6,082 nt of DNA, taken from assembly GCA_029881175.1 (NCBI GenBank), contig JAOUNC010000183.1:1-6082 (forward strand), written 5' to 3'. Of this stretch, positions 1 to 5,507 are shown piece after piece. The number at the start of each line of letters is the position of its first letter. Positions within the stretch are counted from its first letter, which is position 1. The notes below the pieces were generated by a model. It was not told the DNA's origin and made no database searches. It worked only from the letters and a program-made list of their open reading frames with translations. The DNA comes from Nitrospirota bacterium. GTDB lineage: Bacteria > Nitrospirota > Nitrospiria > Nitrospirales > UBA8639. The translations under genes were made by a program, and so were the position numbers.

Positions 1-11
1 TTCTTTCGAAA

Positions 12-48
12 GAGAAGGGGAAAAGACCCGAAACCTTTTCCCCTTCTC
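12..48 (+). terminator. Strong hairpin, probable terminator of an upstream gene
   Basis: A perfect 14-bp stem (12-25 pairing with 35-48) encloses a 9-nt loop. The left arm reads GAGAAGGGGAAAAG and the right arm is its exact reverse complement. No clean T run follows on the + strand, so it is not a textbook intrinsic terminator. Its place just before a new promoter suggests it ends or stabilises the transcript of a gene left of the window. The strand is inferred from the gene direction of the rest of the window. A 12-bp palindrome (2-13, TCTTTCGAAAGA) abuts it. Confidence 0.5.
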
Positions 49-112
49 CACAAATCTGCAAAAAACGTGAACATTCTGGAAATACTATGAAAAATCAACA
101 CAAATATCCCTG

Positions 113-142
113 TTGACCGGCTTCAAATTCCAGTGATACAAT
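113..142 (+). promoter_or_regulatory. Sigma70-type promoter with extended -10
   Basis: The -35 box TTGACC (113-118) is separated by 18 bp from the -10 box TACAAT (137-142). A TG at 134-135 sits one base before the -10, which is the extended -10 pattern. Transcription would start near 149-150, giving an untranslated leader of about 90 nt before the ATG at 240. The Fur-type operator lies directly downstream, so a bound repressor would cover the start region and early transcribed DNA. This is a match to the general consensus, not a mapped start. Confidence 0.65.
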
Positions 143-157
143 CGGCTTATCATTTTT

Positions 158-199
158 CATAATGAGAATCAAATTCAAATAAATTGAAACTCATTCTCG
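158..199. promoter_or_regulatory. Double Fur-type operator (iron box pair)
   Basis: CATAATGAGAATCAAATTC (158-176) matches the classical 19-bp Fur box GATAATGATAATCATTATC at 14 of 19 positions. A second 15-bp site on the opposite strand (185-199) reads CGAGAATGAGTTTCA and matches the 7-1-7 Fur pattern TGATAATNATTATCA at 10 of 14 informative positions. The two 7-1-7 centres (170 and 192) are 22 bp apart, about two helical turns, which places two dimers on the same face. Positions 164-198 form a near-palindrome centred on 181 with 13 of 17 pairs matching. The operator starts just after the predicted transcription start, so Fur with iron would be expected to repress the three-gene unit that follows. 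A related regulator such as Zur or PerR remains possible, but the GAGAAT/GATAAT-like core favours Fur. Confidence 0.75.
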
Positions 200-239
200 C
201 TTTTTAATTCATCGATCTCGATCTTTAATTTCGTTTTTT

Positions 240-731
240 ATGCTGTCTCTATCTCTCGCTTCTCTGCTTCGTGGAATTTCCCTTCTTGCGGGCACTTCCC
301 TCTTTCTTGGCTGCGGATCCCTTTCCGGCTCCGATTTAATGGCCGAACGGTACCTAGCCTGTCCTATGGATTCCGTATGGAACTCCTCCTTGGAAACGCT
401 CAAAGCCTATCCCGTAACTAAGAAAGACAAGTCCAACGGGTTGATAGAAACTGGTTGGCGAGTGGAATATGTGCAAGGCGCCGGGTATGGCCTGCTCCAA
501 CGGGAAGGCATGGGAGATAAGGAACGTTCCCAACTCACGCTGACAATGAAGCCCCTGGAATTCAATACCGTGCGACTGCAAATTGCCGAACGACGACAAC
601 ATTGGGGATTCCGCGGCGGGGCGAGACTTTACGATTGGTATCCGGTCCAGCCCTCTCAAAAGGAAGTGGGCCATATTTTGAGCAATCTAACCAAGAAACT
701 CGAGGCCGAAGGATGTTTCGTCGAATCTTAA
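240..731 (+). CDS. Lipoprotein with a BamC-like look, first gene of an iron-regulated unit
   Basis: This encodes 163 aa of envelope lipoprotein. Residues 1-24 form a hydrophobic signal sequence and the lipobox FLGC places the lipidated cysteine at C25. The mature part is about 139 aa, soluble, with no further membrane segment. The stretch from CPMDSVWNSSLETL (41-54) to GLIETGWRVEY (67-77), followed by a basic, beta-rich part, resembles the pattern of BamC-like and related small lipoprotein domains (helix ending in VW, then 'GLIET-W'). That resemblance is from memory of the pattern, so the function stays open. The ATG at 240 is the only good start before the signal sequence, yet there is no Shine-Dalgarno site; the bases just upstream are T-rich. 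The gene lies downstream of the double Fur-type operator and its 3' end overlaps the FMN-binding gene by 19 nt, so it probably works with that gene. A role in docking or maturing the redox partner is only a guess. Confidence 0.85.
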   Translation: MLSLSLASLLRGISLLAGTSLFLGCGSLSGSDLMAERYLACPMDSVWNSSLETLKAYPVTKKDKSNGLIETGWRVEYVQGAGYGLLQREGMGDKERSQLTLTMKPLEFNTVRLQIAERRQHWGFRGGARLYDWYPVQPSQKEVGHILSNLTKKLEAEGCFVES

Positions 732-1402
732 TTCTTTCATTTCTTTTGGTGACTCCCTTAGCGCTCTGTGCGCTTCCTGCTGTCGCGCAGGACGATCAAG
801 TGTGGGACGAAGAATTGAAGCGGTTTTTGACCTCACAGGAATTAGGCCACGAAGAAGTCTATATGACCCCTGAAGAAGCGGCTCTTTCCATGTTTCCCAA
901 ATCCGACAAAATTACTTCTGAACTCATCATGCTTTCACCAGATCAAAAGTCCCTCATTGAGGAACGCATCGGATGGCATTTTCCTGAAACCACATTTGAA
1001 TGCTTTGTCGGAGAAACCAAGGGCCACGTGGATGGATGGGCGTGCATTCAAAACACGATCGGCAAGCACAAGCCCATGACCTATATGGTCGGAGTTGATC
1101 CTCAGGGCGAAATCATCAATGTCGAGGTCCTGGTCTTCAGAGAATCTCGCGGCAGTGAAGTGCGCAAGAAACGATTTAATTACCAATACCAGGGGATGAC
1201 GGCCTACGATCCCATTCGCATTAACCGGGACATCATCAACATCTCCGGCGCAACCATGTCGGTTCGTTCTATGAGCGCCGGCGTTAAACGAGTCCTGGTC
1301 CTCGCCGAGGAGTTTTATTTGAAACCCATGGGCAAAAGCACTACCATCAATACTGCCAGCCGGACCGACAAAGGGTTTCTAGAATCCCTCTTAGGATTCT
1401 AG
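713..1402 (+). CDS. Secreted FMN-binding domain protein (covalent flavin carrier)
   Basis: This 229-aa protein has a Sec signal peptide (about 1-25, ending LPAVA before QDD). Its C-terminal half, about 105-200, looks like an FMN_bind domain as in NqrC, RnfG and many periplasmic flavoproteins. The key signature is SGATMS at 178-183, within NISGATMSVRSMSAGVKR. In the known family the enzyme ApbE attaches FMN through a phosphoester to the Thr/Ser two residues after SGAT, which here is S183. The upstream part GWACIQNTIGKHKPMTYMVG (109-128) and EIINVEVLVFRESRG (133-147) fits the family's beta strands. The usual Asp three residues before the motif is absent (I175). I chose the ATG at 713 because it starts the signal peptide and has GAGG seven bases upstream; the frame is open further left, but that would put 37 extra residues before the signal. 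The gene overlaps the preceding lipoprotein gene by 19 nt. It probably carries electrons in the periplasm for the membrane protein encoded next. The residues between the signal and the domain (26-104) are unassigned. Confidence 0.9.
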   Translation: MFRRILILSFLLVTPLALCALPAVAQDDQVWDEELKRFLTSQELGHEEVYMTPEEAALSMFPKSDKITSELIMLSPDQKSLIEERIGWHFPETTFECFVGETKGHVDGWACIQNTIGKHKPMTYMVGVDPQGEIINVEVLVFRESRGSEVRKKRFNYQYQGMTAYDPIRINRDIINISGATMSVRSMSAGVKRVLVLAEEFYLKPMGKSTTINTASRTDKGFLESLLGF

Positions 1403-1420
1403 CCTCTTACCGACAACGGG

Positions 1421-1933
1421 ATGCGAAACTTTAATGCTCGATTTCGGCTCCGTGATACTGACCGCCATATTCGCTTAGTCTACACCTGGTTTCTCCTACT
1501 CATGCTAGCAGGGTTCGTGTTCACCTTTGTATGGGCCCACGACATGACCCAACTCACACCCAAAGGCCTTGCAGCCCATTATCGAGGATCGGATGCCAAC
1601 TTTGGTGAACCCATGTCATTCTTGCAGTTATCGGAAACCATGCATTTTCATCTGTTTACCATGCCCGTCGTCTTTATGATTCTCGTGCATGTCCTCTATT
1701 TAACAATGATTAGCCCCTTTCTCAAAGTTCTCACCACCTGGATTTCATTCTTGGGCGTGACACTAGACCTAATTTCTCCATGGCTGATTACTTATATATC
1801 ACCCGTGTTTGTTCTCACCATGTTGACCGGCGATATTCTGATGGTCATCGGATTTCTCATTATGTTCGTCGTGCCCATGTATGAAATGTGGTGGCAAAAA
1901 GCCGCCTTCATGATGCCGGAGTCCGACGATTAA
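1421..1933 (+). CDS. Four-helix membrane protein with histidines, likely redox partner of the flavoprotein
   Basis: This 170-aa protein has four predicted membrane segments (about 19-39, 75-97, 103-125 and 130-152) and a basic N-terminus (RFRLRDTDRHIR), which by the positive-inside rule puts the N-terminus in the cytoplasm. The loop after helix 1 contains LTPKGLAAHYRG (45-56). Helix 2 begins ETMHFHLFTM (72-81) and carries H75, H77 and H90. H77 and H90 are 13 residues apart on one helix, a spacing close to that of haem-ligating histidines in b-type cytochromes. No second helix offers clear partner histidines, so haem binding is a hypothesis. I do not recognise a named family. It starts 18 nt after the flavoprotein gene with only a weak ribosome site (CGGG before ATG), so it is very likely in the same operon. 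The natural model is a membrane component that passes electrons to the secreted FMN carrier. It could instead be a membrane anchor or assembly factor. Confidence 0.85.
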   Translation: MRNFNARFRLRDTDRHIRLVYTWFLLLMLAGFVFTFVWAHDMTQLTPKGLAAHYRGSDANFGEPMSFLQLSETMHFHLFTMPVVFMILVHVLYLTMISPFLKVLTTWISFLGVTLDLISPWLITYISPVFVLTMLTGDILMVIGFLIMFVVPMYEMWWQKAAFMMPESDD

Positions 1934-2118
1934 CCTATACCCTTATCCAAAAGTCGCTGAACACGATTTCCAGGGCCCATACCAAGAAACTACTCTCCTC
2001 AACAAACAAGTGGCATAACAGATATTCTTCGAACGTCCTCTATGAACAACCCACATGACCCTTTCCTTTTCAGCTTCAATCTAACGCCACACCAATGTAA
2101 TAAGACAGCAAAACAATC

Positions 2119-2433
2119 ATGAGAAAATGGCAGACACCTCATCCCCAGAATATTCCGGCGTGTCCTAGGATTCCTTCATGCGGCTATGGGACTTGGATAG
2201 GCATCAGCCTCTTTTCTTTATGTCTTTCTGCATGCGGCCCAGATTTGTATTGGGCAAAACCAGATGCAGAGGAGGGCGCATTCGAACAGGATTTGCGATC
2301 ATGCCGGGAAATCCTGATCAATGAAATTCAGCATTCCGAAACCTCCCTCAACCCACTTAGCAGAGGAATAACTGATGACGCCTTGGCGCAATGCATGAAC
2401 AGCAAAGGCTGGTTTTTGGCTGAAAAGCCATAA
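2119..2433 (+). CDS. Small cysteine-containing lipoprotein
   Basis: This 104-aa protein has a lipobox LSAC with the lipidated cysteine at C39, preceded by a hydrophobic run (about 26-38). The n-region is unusually long (about 25 residues, rich in Pro and Cys), so the real start could be later, though no other ATG, GTG or TTG precedes the hydrophobic part. The mature part is about 66 aa and reads GPDLYWAKPDA after the cysteine. It then has EQDLRSCREIL and DALAQCMNSKGWFL, giving a pair of cysteines about 35 residues apart that could form a disulfide. The 'W-KP-A...F--D---C...CM--KGW' layout is common in small uncharacterised bacterial lipoproteins; no function is known to me. There is no good Shine-Dalgarno site. 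The gene stands alone, 185 bp after the membrane gene and with a long gap after it. Confidence 0.75.
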   Translation: MRKWQTPHPQNIPACPRIPSCGYGTWIGISLFSLCLSACGPDLYWAKPDAEEGAFEQDLRSCREILINEIQHSETSLNPLSRGITDDALAQCMNSKGWFLAEKP

Positions 2434-2946
2434 GCTATGACCTTTCCTCTCGCTTCTCCTTCCTTTGCTCTCCTCTCCTATTCAAGTGGAAACAGATGTC
2501 CACGGCATTCCCCCAATAAAGATGGACGAAATCGGAAAAAGGCCATAAGCCAACGTTATGCCCTGTCACCCCAAACGGATTTCTGAAATTGTTCTCTCGG
2601 AAAGTTTTATGATATATCGCCCCCCCCTTATTATTTTCTCTCAGGGATGGCTTATCCAAATGGGACACCGTCGGAACTACCTTATAGCTATGAGACCAAG
2701 ATTGAGGTCTTTAATCTAATTTTCATCTTTCTTTCATGGTTTTCTCATTTTCCCCCTTTAAGATAGAGCGACAAAAATTCCGACAACTCTTAAGAAGAGT
2801 TTTAGTGGGTTGAATGAGTCCCAGCTAAAAGAAAATTCTATTAAGTCGCGAGTTAATTGCTCAGGAGGAAAATGGGAGGATGATTTATCCATTGCAGTTC
2901 TAACTATCCCGGTTGTAGCACTTTTCGTCCCCACAGTCAGACCTTC
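2434..2946. other. Gene-poor gap with low-complexity stretches
   Basis: No convincing gene is seen in these 513 bases. The stretch holds a polypyrimidine tract (2441-2479, 37 of 39 bases C or T) and a C7 run (2620-2626). It also has a small hairpin AGACC-8 nt-GGTCT near 2693-2710 followed by a T-rich stretch, and a second hairpin at 2785-2801. A perfect AGGAGG (2863-2868) stands before two very short reading frames. One minus-strand frame (2668-2435, GTG start, 77 codons) is open, but its C-terminal part is just the complement of the polypyrimidine tract. Confidence 0.6.
2785..2803 (+). terminator. Short hairpin with brief T run, weak terminator candidate
   Basis: AACTCTT (2785-2791) pairs with AAGAGTT (2795-2801) across a 3-nt loop, and two more T's follow. 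The stem is only 7 bp and AT-rich and lies 350 bases after the nearest stop codon, so termination here is doubtful. It could equally be a chance palindrome. Confidence 0.2.
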
Positions 2947-3131
2947 ATGAAATTCAAGGAGTATCCACCTTGCAGCAATGTGGTGGACCAGCTCGAGTGG
3001 TCAAACGAGAGGTGACCTTGAATTGGACGGCATGCATTCCTGCTGGACTTTCACGCATTGTGACCGTGAAGATTTGGCAGTGGTACCCAGTTCGCGTGAA
3101 TTGGTATCCTGGCGTCATCGCACAAAATTAA
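2947..3131. other. Orphan segment open in several frames, possible repeat or gene remnant
   Basis: Four short frames are open across the same bases. On the + strand these are an ATG frame at 2947-3015 (22 aa, MKFKEYPPC...), a TTG frame at 2970-3131 (53 aa, tryptophan-rich, ending VKIWQWYPVRVNWYPGVIAQN) and an ATG frame at 2978-3163 (61 aa). On the - strand an ATG frame runs 3118-2954 (54 aa, MTPGYQFTRTGYHC...). None has a proper ribosome site at its start, and I recognise none of the products. The protein-like look of two opposed frames is more typical of a dispersed repeat, a decayed gene or a structured RNA than of one intact gene. The 61-aa frame ends in an ATGA overlap with the next gene. 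Confidence 0.35.
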
Positions 3132-3159
3132 AATCGGTCCCCTTCGCCACACTAATACC

Positions 3160-3771
3160 ATGATCTATCAGACCATCCTTCTTGTGAGCGTGTGTCTCAC
3201 GCATGTTTTTCTGGCCTCCTGTGGGTCACCGGTTCATCTGTCGATTTACCAGACCGAGACAGAATGGGTTGATCTCAGAGAATGGCCAAGCGGATACCCA
3301 ATGCTCACCAACCTTTCCCACCCGGCGGATCTTGAGGCTGCCCAACTTCGAGAACTTTTACAAAATATTCAGTATCGGCAAAGCGCGCTTTTTTCCTTTC
3401 ACATGGGGAAACTTCATTCTACCTTTTCTGAATATCAATTGACTCTTCTTGCCTCGGAACTGCCTAAAGCCTTCGGACAAGCTCTTCCTGAAGAAGTGAT
3501 TGCCTTCAGAGTACGAAACGAACAGACCGGCCATCTCTACACCAAGGGATTCGGTTTTATTCACGAGCAAGAGTTGCATCTCGTCATTCAAGAGCTTCAA
3601 CAACCCGACTTTTACAGTCCGAACAATCAAACGGGGCCACCAACAGTGCGGTGGGAATTTACACCTCAGACAGGACAGCGAAGATTTGCACCCCGGCCCG
3701 GTTCGACCCACGATTTTCCCCATTGGATCATCACGCCAATTTCCAAGAGGTCTTCTCATGGTCTATCCTAA
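3160..3771 (+). CDS. Lipoprotein of unknown function, first gene of the porin cluster
   Basis: This 203-aa protein has a signal sequence MIYQTILLVSVCLTHVFLAS and lipobox LASC, with lipidation at C21. The mature part has no membrane segment. A block from YPMLTNLSHPADLEAAQLREL to SEYQLTLLASELPKAFGQAL (about 46-113) is helical in pattern. A strand-like block EEVIAFRVRNEQTGHLYTKGF (114-134) follows, and then ELHLVIQEL. The last 50 residues are proline-rich and end in a basic tail. I do not recognise the family, but the ordered two-part layout argues for a real folded lipoprotein. There is no Shine-Dalgarno site before the ATG at 3160, yet the lipobox fixes the start within narrow limits. Its 3' end overlaps the porin gene by 14 nt, so the two are very likely co-transcribed and perhaps act together at the outer membrane. 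Confidence 0.85.
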   Translation: MIYQTILLVSVCLTHVFLASCGSPVHLSIYQTETEWVDLREWPSGYPMLTNLSHPADLEAAQLRELLQNIQYRQSALFSFHMGKLHSTFSEYQLTLLASELPKAFGQALPEEVIAFRVRNEQTGHLYTKGFGFIHEQELHLVIQELQQPDFYSPNNQTGPPTVRWEFTPQTGQRRFAPRPGSTHDFPHWIITPISKRSSHGLS

Positions 3772-5041
3772 GTCTTCACTCGGCCATCAGTTCATTTTGC
3801 CAAGTTCATCCACATTGTGGCTTGCTGGACACACGCGCATTCGATTGTTGTTGTGGGCATCAATATTGGGAATCATCATGGTGCCGTCTTGGGGATTCGG
3901 GGCGCAGGAAACACTTGCGGAAGAGCAGATGCCTGGGAAAGTAAAAGTAGAAGACATGCATACCCAGGAGATTCAAGCATTGAAGGATCGCGTGGAAATC
4001 CTGGAAACGCAACAAAACTCCATACTGGATGACATTTCCCAACGCGTCATCCTCGGAGGATACGGAGCCGTGGAGTTCGAATCGTTTGGCGGGTCAAAAA
4101 CGTCCTTTGAGGGAAAACTGGAAGTGCTCATTGCCGGACAAATTCATGACCGTATTCGCTTTTACAATGAAATTGACCTGGGCATCCCGGAGGGAGAAGC
4201 AGAGGCGGAGCAAGCCTACGTTGATCTGCTCATAGCCAAATGGATTAATTTACGAGCAGGAGTGGTATTGGTCCCTTTTGGAAAATTCAATTTGGATCAT
4301 TTTGATCCCAGACGCGACTTGACAGATCGCCCCTTAGTGGCCCAACAAATTGTGCCCACAACCTGGGGCGATTTGGGAGCCAGTATTTTTGGCCTCATCC
4401 CTTGGACTCCAAACTTAATCAGCACGTATGAAGTGGCGATCATCAACGGACTCACCGATGATTTTTCTCCGCCAGACGACGGGCTTGAGAATGCCAAGTC
4501 TTCCTTGGCACGGGACAATAATGGTCAAAAATCCGTGGTCGGACGCCTCACTTTTAAACTGGCGGACCAATACGAAATTGGCGTGAGTGGCTATCGGGGG
4601 GCATCAAGCCCCAATGGCGGGAAAACGATAACCGGATTCGATATTGATCTAGAATTCAAGCCTCGAGGAGTCCCGTTCTGGGAAGACTTTGAATTCAAGG
4701 GAGAATTGGCAAATTTTGACATCCAAGATTCGCAGACCCCGTCACGGCTATTCGGTCTTTATACTCAAGTTAATTACCATTTCTGGCCAAGTTTTTTTGA
4801 TCACACGTTTTTAGGGGAACCGTATACACACCCCACCTTCACTCTCGTCGGCCGGTATGACCATGCCCGCATTTCAACCAGAGCGGGCACGGGCAATTTG
4901 ACCGAGGATCGATTTACAGTTGGCCTGAATTACCGTCCAATTGAAAACTACGTCCTTAAAACCGAGTACCAAATCAATAACGGGGGCATCGAGCGAAAAA
5001 GCTGGAACGGCTTCATCGCGTCAATTGCCTGGTTGTTTTAA
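3758..5041 (+). CDS. Outer-membrane porin-like beta-barrel with N-terminal coiled coil
   Basis: This 427-aa protein has a long basic n-region and a hydrophobic signal (about 28-49, RIRLLLWASILGIIMV...GFGA before QE). A predicted coiled coil follows (about 64-98, with QALKDRVEILETQQNSILDD), typical of porins tethered to peptidoglycan or forming trimers. From GGYGAVEFESF (100-110) onward, alternating hydrophobic strands run to the C-terminal phenylalanine (F427, ending IASIAWLF). That final aromatic residue is the usual outer-membrane assembly signal. The block LRAGVVLVPFGKFNLDHFDP (165-184) and the following RDLTDRPLVAQQ resemble phosphate-selective-porin-like and related barrels. I chose the ATG at 3758 because it has AAGAGG seven bases upstream; the frame is open further left but overlaps the previous gene. 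A TTG at 3815 would give a more normal signal length. The gene lies between a lipoprotein gene and a PstS-like gene. Anion or small-solute uptake is likely; substrate unknown. Confidence 0.88.
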   Translation: MVYPKSSLGHQFILPSSSTLWLAGHTRIRLLLWASILGIIMVPSWGFGAQETLAEEQMPGKVKVEDMHTQEIQALKDRVEILETQQNSILDDISQRVILGGYGAVEFESFGGSKTSFEGKLEVLIAGQIHDRIRFYNEIDLGIPEGEAEAEQAYVDLLIAKWINLRAGVVLVPFGKFNLDHFDPRRDLTDRPLVAQQIVPTTWGDLGASIFGLIPWTPNLISTYEVAIINGLTDDFSPPDDGLENAKSSLARDNNGQKSVVGRLTFKLADQYEIGVSGYRGASSPNGGKTITGFDIDLEFKPRGVPFWEDFEFKGELANFDIQDSQTPSRLFGLYTQVNYHFWPSFFDHTFLGEPYTHPTFTLVGRYDHARISTRAGTGNLTEDRFTVGLNYRPIENYVLKTEYQINNGGIERKSWNGFIASIAWLF

Positions 5042-5059
5042 ACCTCCTTCGAAATCCGC

Positions 5060-5503
5060 ATGTCTTCCCCACCCCTCCTCAAACTGATTGGCTGGATAGT
5101 GGCCATGAGTCTATGGTGTGGGTCTGCCGCAGCCCGGGCCGAATCGTTAGCCGTCATTGTCAACAACAACAATCCGGTCACGTCCCTGACAAAAACCAAC
5201 ATCGCCGCGATGTATCGAGGAGAGGAACTCCATTGGTCTCAAGGGGGTCGAATCAAGTTGGTCAACCGGGAGATTTCCTCCACCATTCGAGAGCATTTTT
5301 ATCAGAAAGTGCTCAATGCTAGATCCGACCAACAATTTTTCCGGCCTGGGACCCCGGTAGCCGTCCAGAGTCTCATCCAACGATCCAACGAAGCCGTCAT
5401 CCGGTTTGTGGCGGCCATTGAAGGGGCCATCGGGTATGTAAATTTATCCTCAGTGAATGAAAAGGTCAAAGTGGTATTCATTCTCCAGGAGGAGAGTGAA
5501 TAA
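5060..5503 (+). CDS. Half-size PstS-like periplasmic binding protein
   Basis: This 147-aa protein has a Sec signal peptide (about 1-27, AARA before ESLAVIV). The mature part is about 120 aa and follows the PstS-like (PBP-like) pattern: LAVIVNNNNPVTSLTKTNIAAMYRGEELHW (30-59) matches the 'start-of-domain, L-...IF-G...W' stretch. GGRIKLVNREISSTIREHFYQKVL (62-85) takes the place of the phosphate-site 'R-GSGT-..F' region, and AIEGAIGYVNL (119-129) matches the conserved GAIGYV turn. Full PstS proteins are over twice as long and close two lobes round phosphate; this one keeps only a single-lobe equivalent, as in a known group of short PstS-like proteins. SSTIRE replaces the usual GSGTR, so phosphate binding is not assured. 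It starts 18 nt after the porin gene, with no strong ribosome site. With the sensor encoded next, it may be a ligand-sensing partner rather than a transport component, as no ABC transporter genes are seen here. Confidence 0.85.
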   Translation: MSSPPLLKLIGWIVAMSLWCGSAAARAESLAVIVNNNNPVTSLTKTNIAAMYRGEELHWSQGGRIKLVNREISSTIREHFYQKVLNARSDQQFFRPGTPVAVQSLIQRSNEAVIRFVAAIEGAIGYVNLSSVNEKVKVVFILQEESE

Positions 5504-5507
5504 TCCC

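Noticed and set aside
354..674. Minus-strand frame of 106 codons opposite the first lipoprotein gene
   Set aside because: It is the shadow of a gene with a clear lipobox and operon context; it has no signal, domain or ribosome site.
2075..2103. Possible promoter TTCAAT-17-TAATAA before the small lipoprotein gene
   Set aside because: Each box matches consensus at only three of six positions and the start would lie about ten bases from the ATG.
2435..2668. Minus-strand frame of 77 codons with GTG start
   Set aside because: Its C-terminal part (RRGEQRKEKREERS) is just the complement of a polypyrimidine tract, no ribosome site is seen, and I recognise no domain; all other supported genes are on the + strand.
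3101..3134. Possible promoter TTGGTA ... TAAAAT before the right cluster
   Set aside because: The spacing is about 22 bp, too long for a sigma70 promoter; the alternative AAAATT at proper spacing is a poor match.
2978..3163. 61-aa + strand frame that overlaps the next gene start by ATGA
   Set aside because: No ribosome site, no signal or domain, and two other frames over the same bases look at least as protein-like; the overlap is probably chance. Kept only as part of the orphan segment.
3500..3757. Extension of the porin frame to an ATG at 3500
   Set aside because: It would overlap most of the preceding lipoprotein gene and put 86 residues before the signal peptide; the ATG at 3758 has a proper ribosome site.
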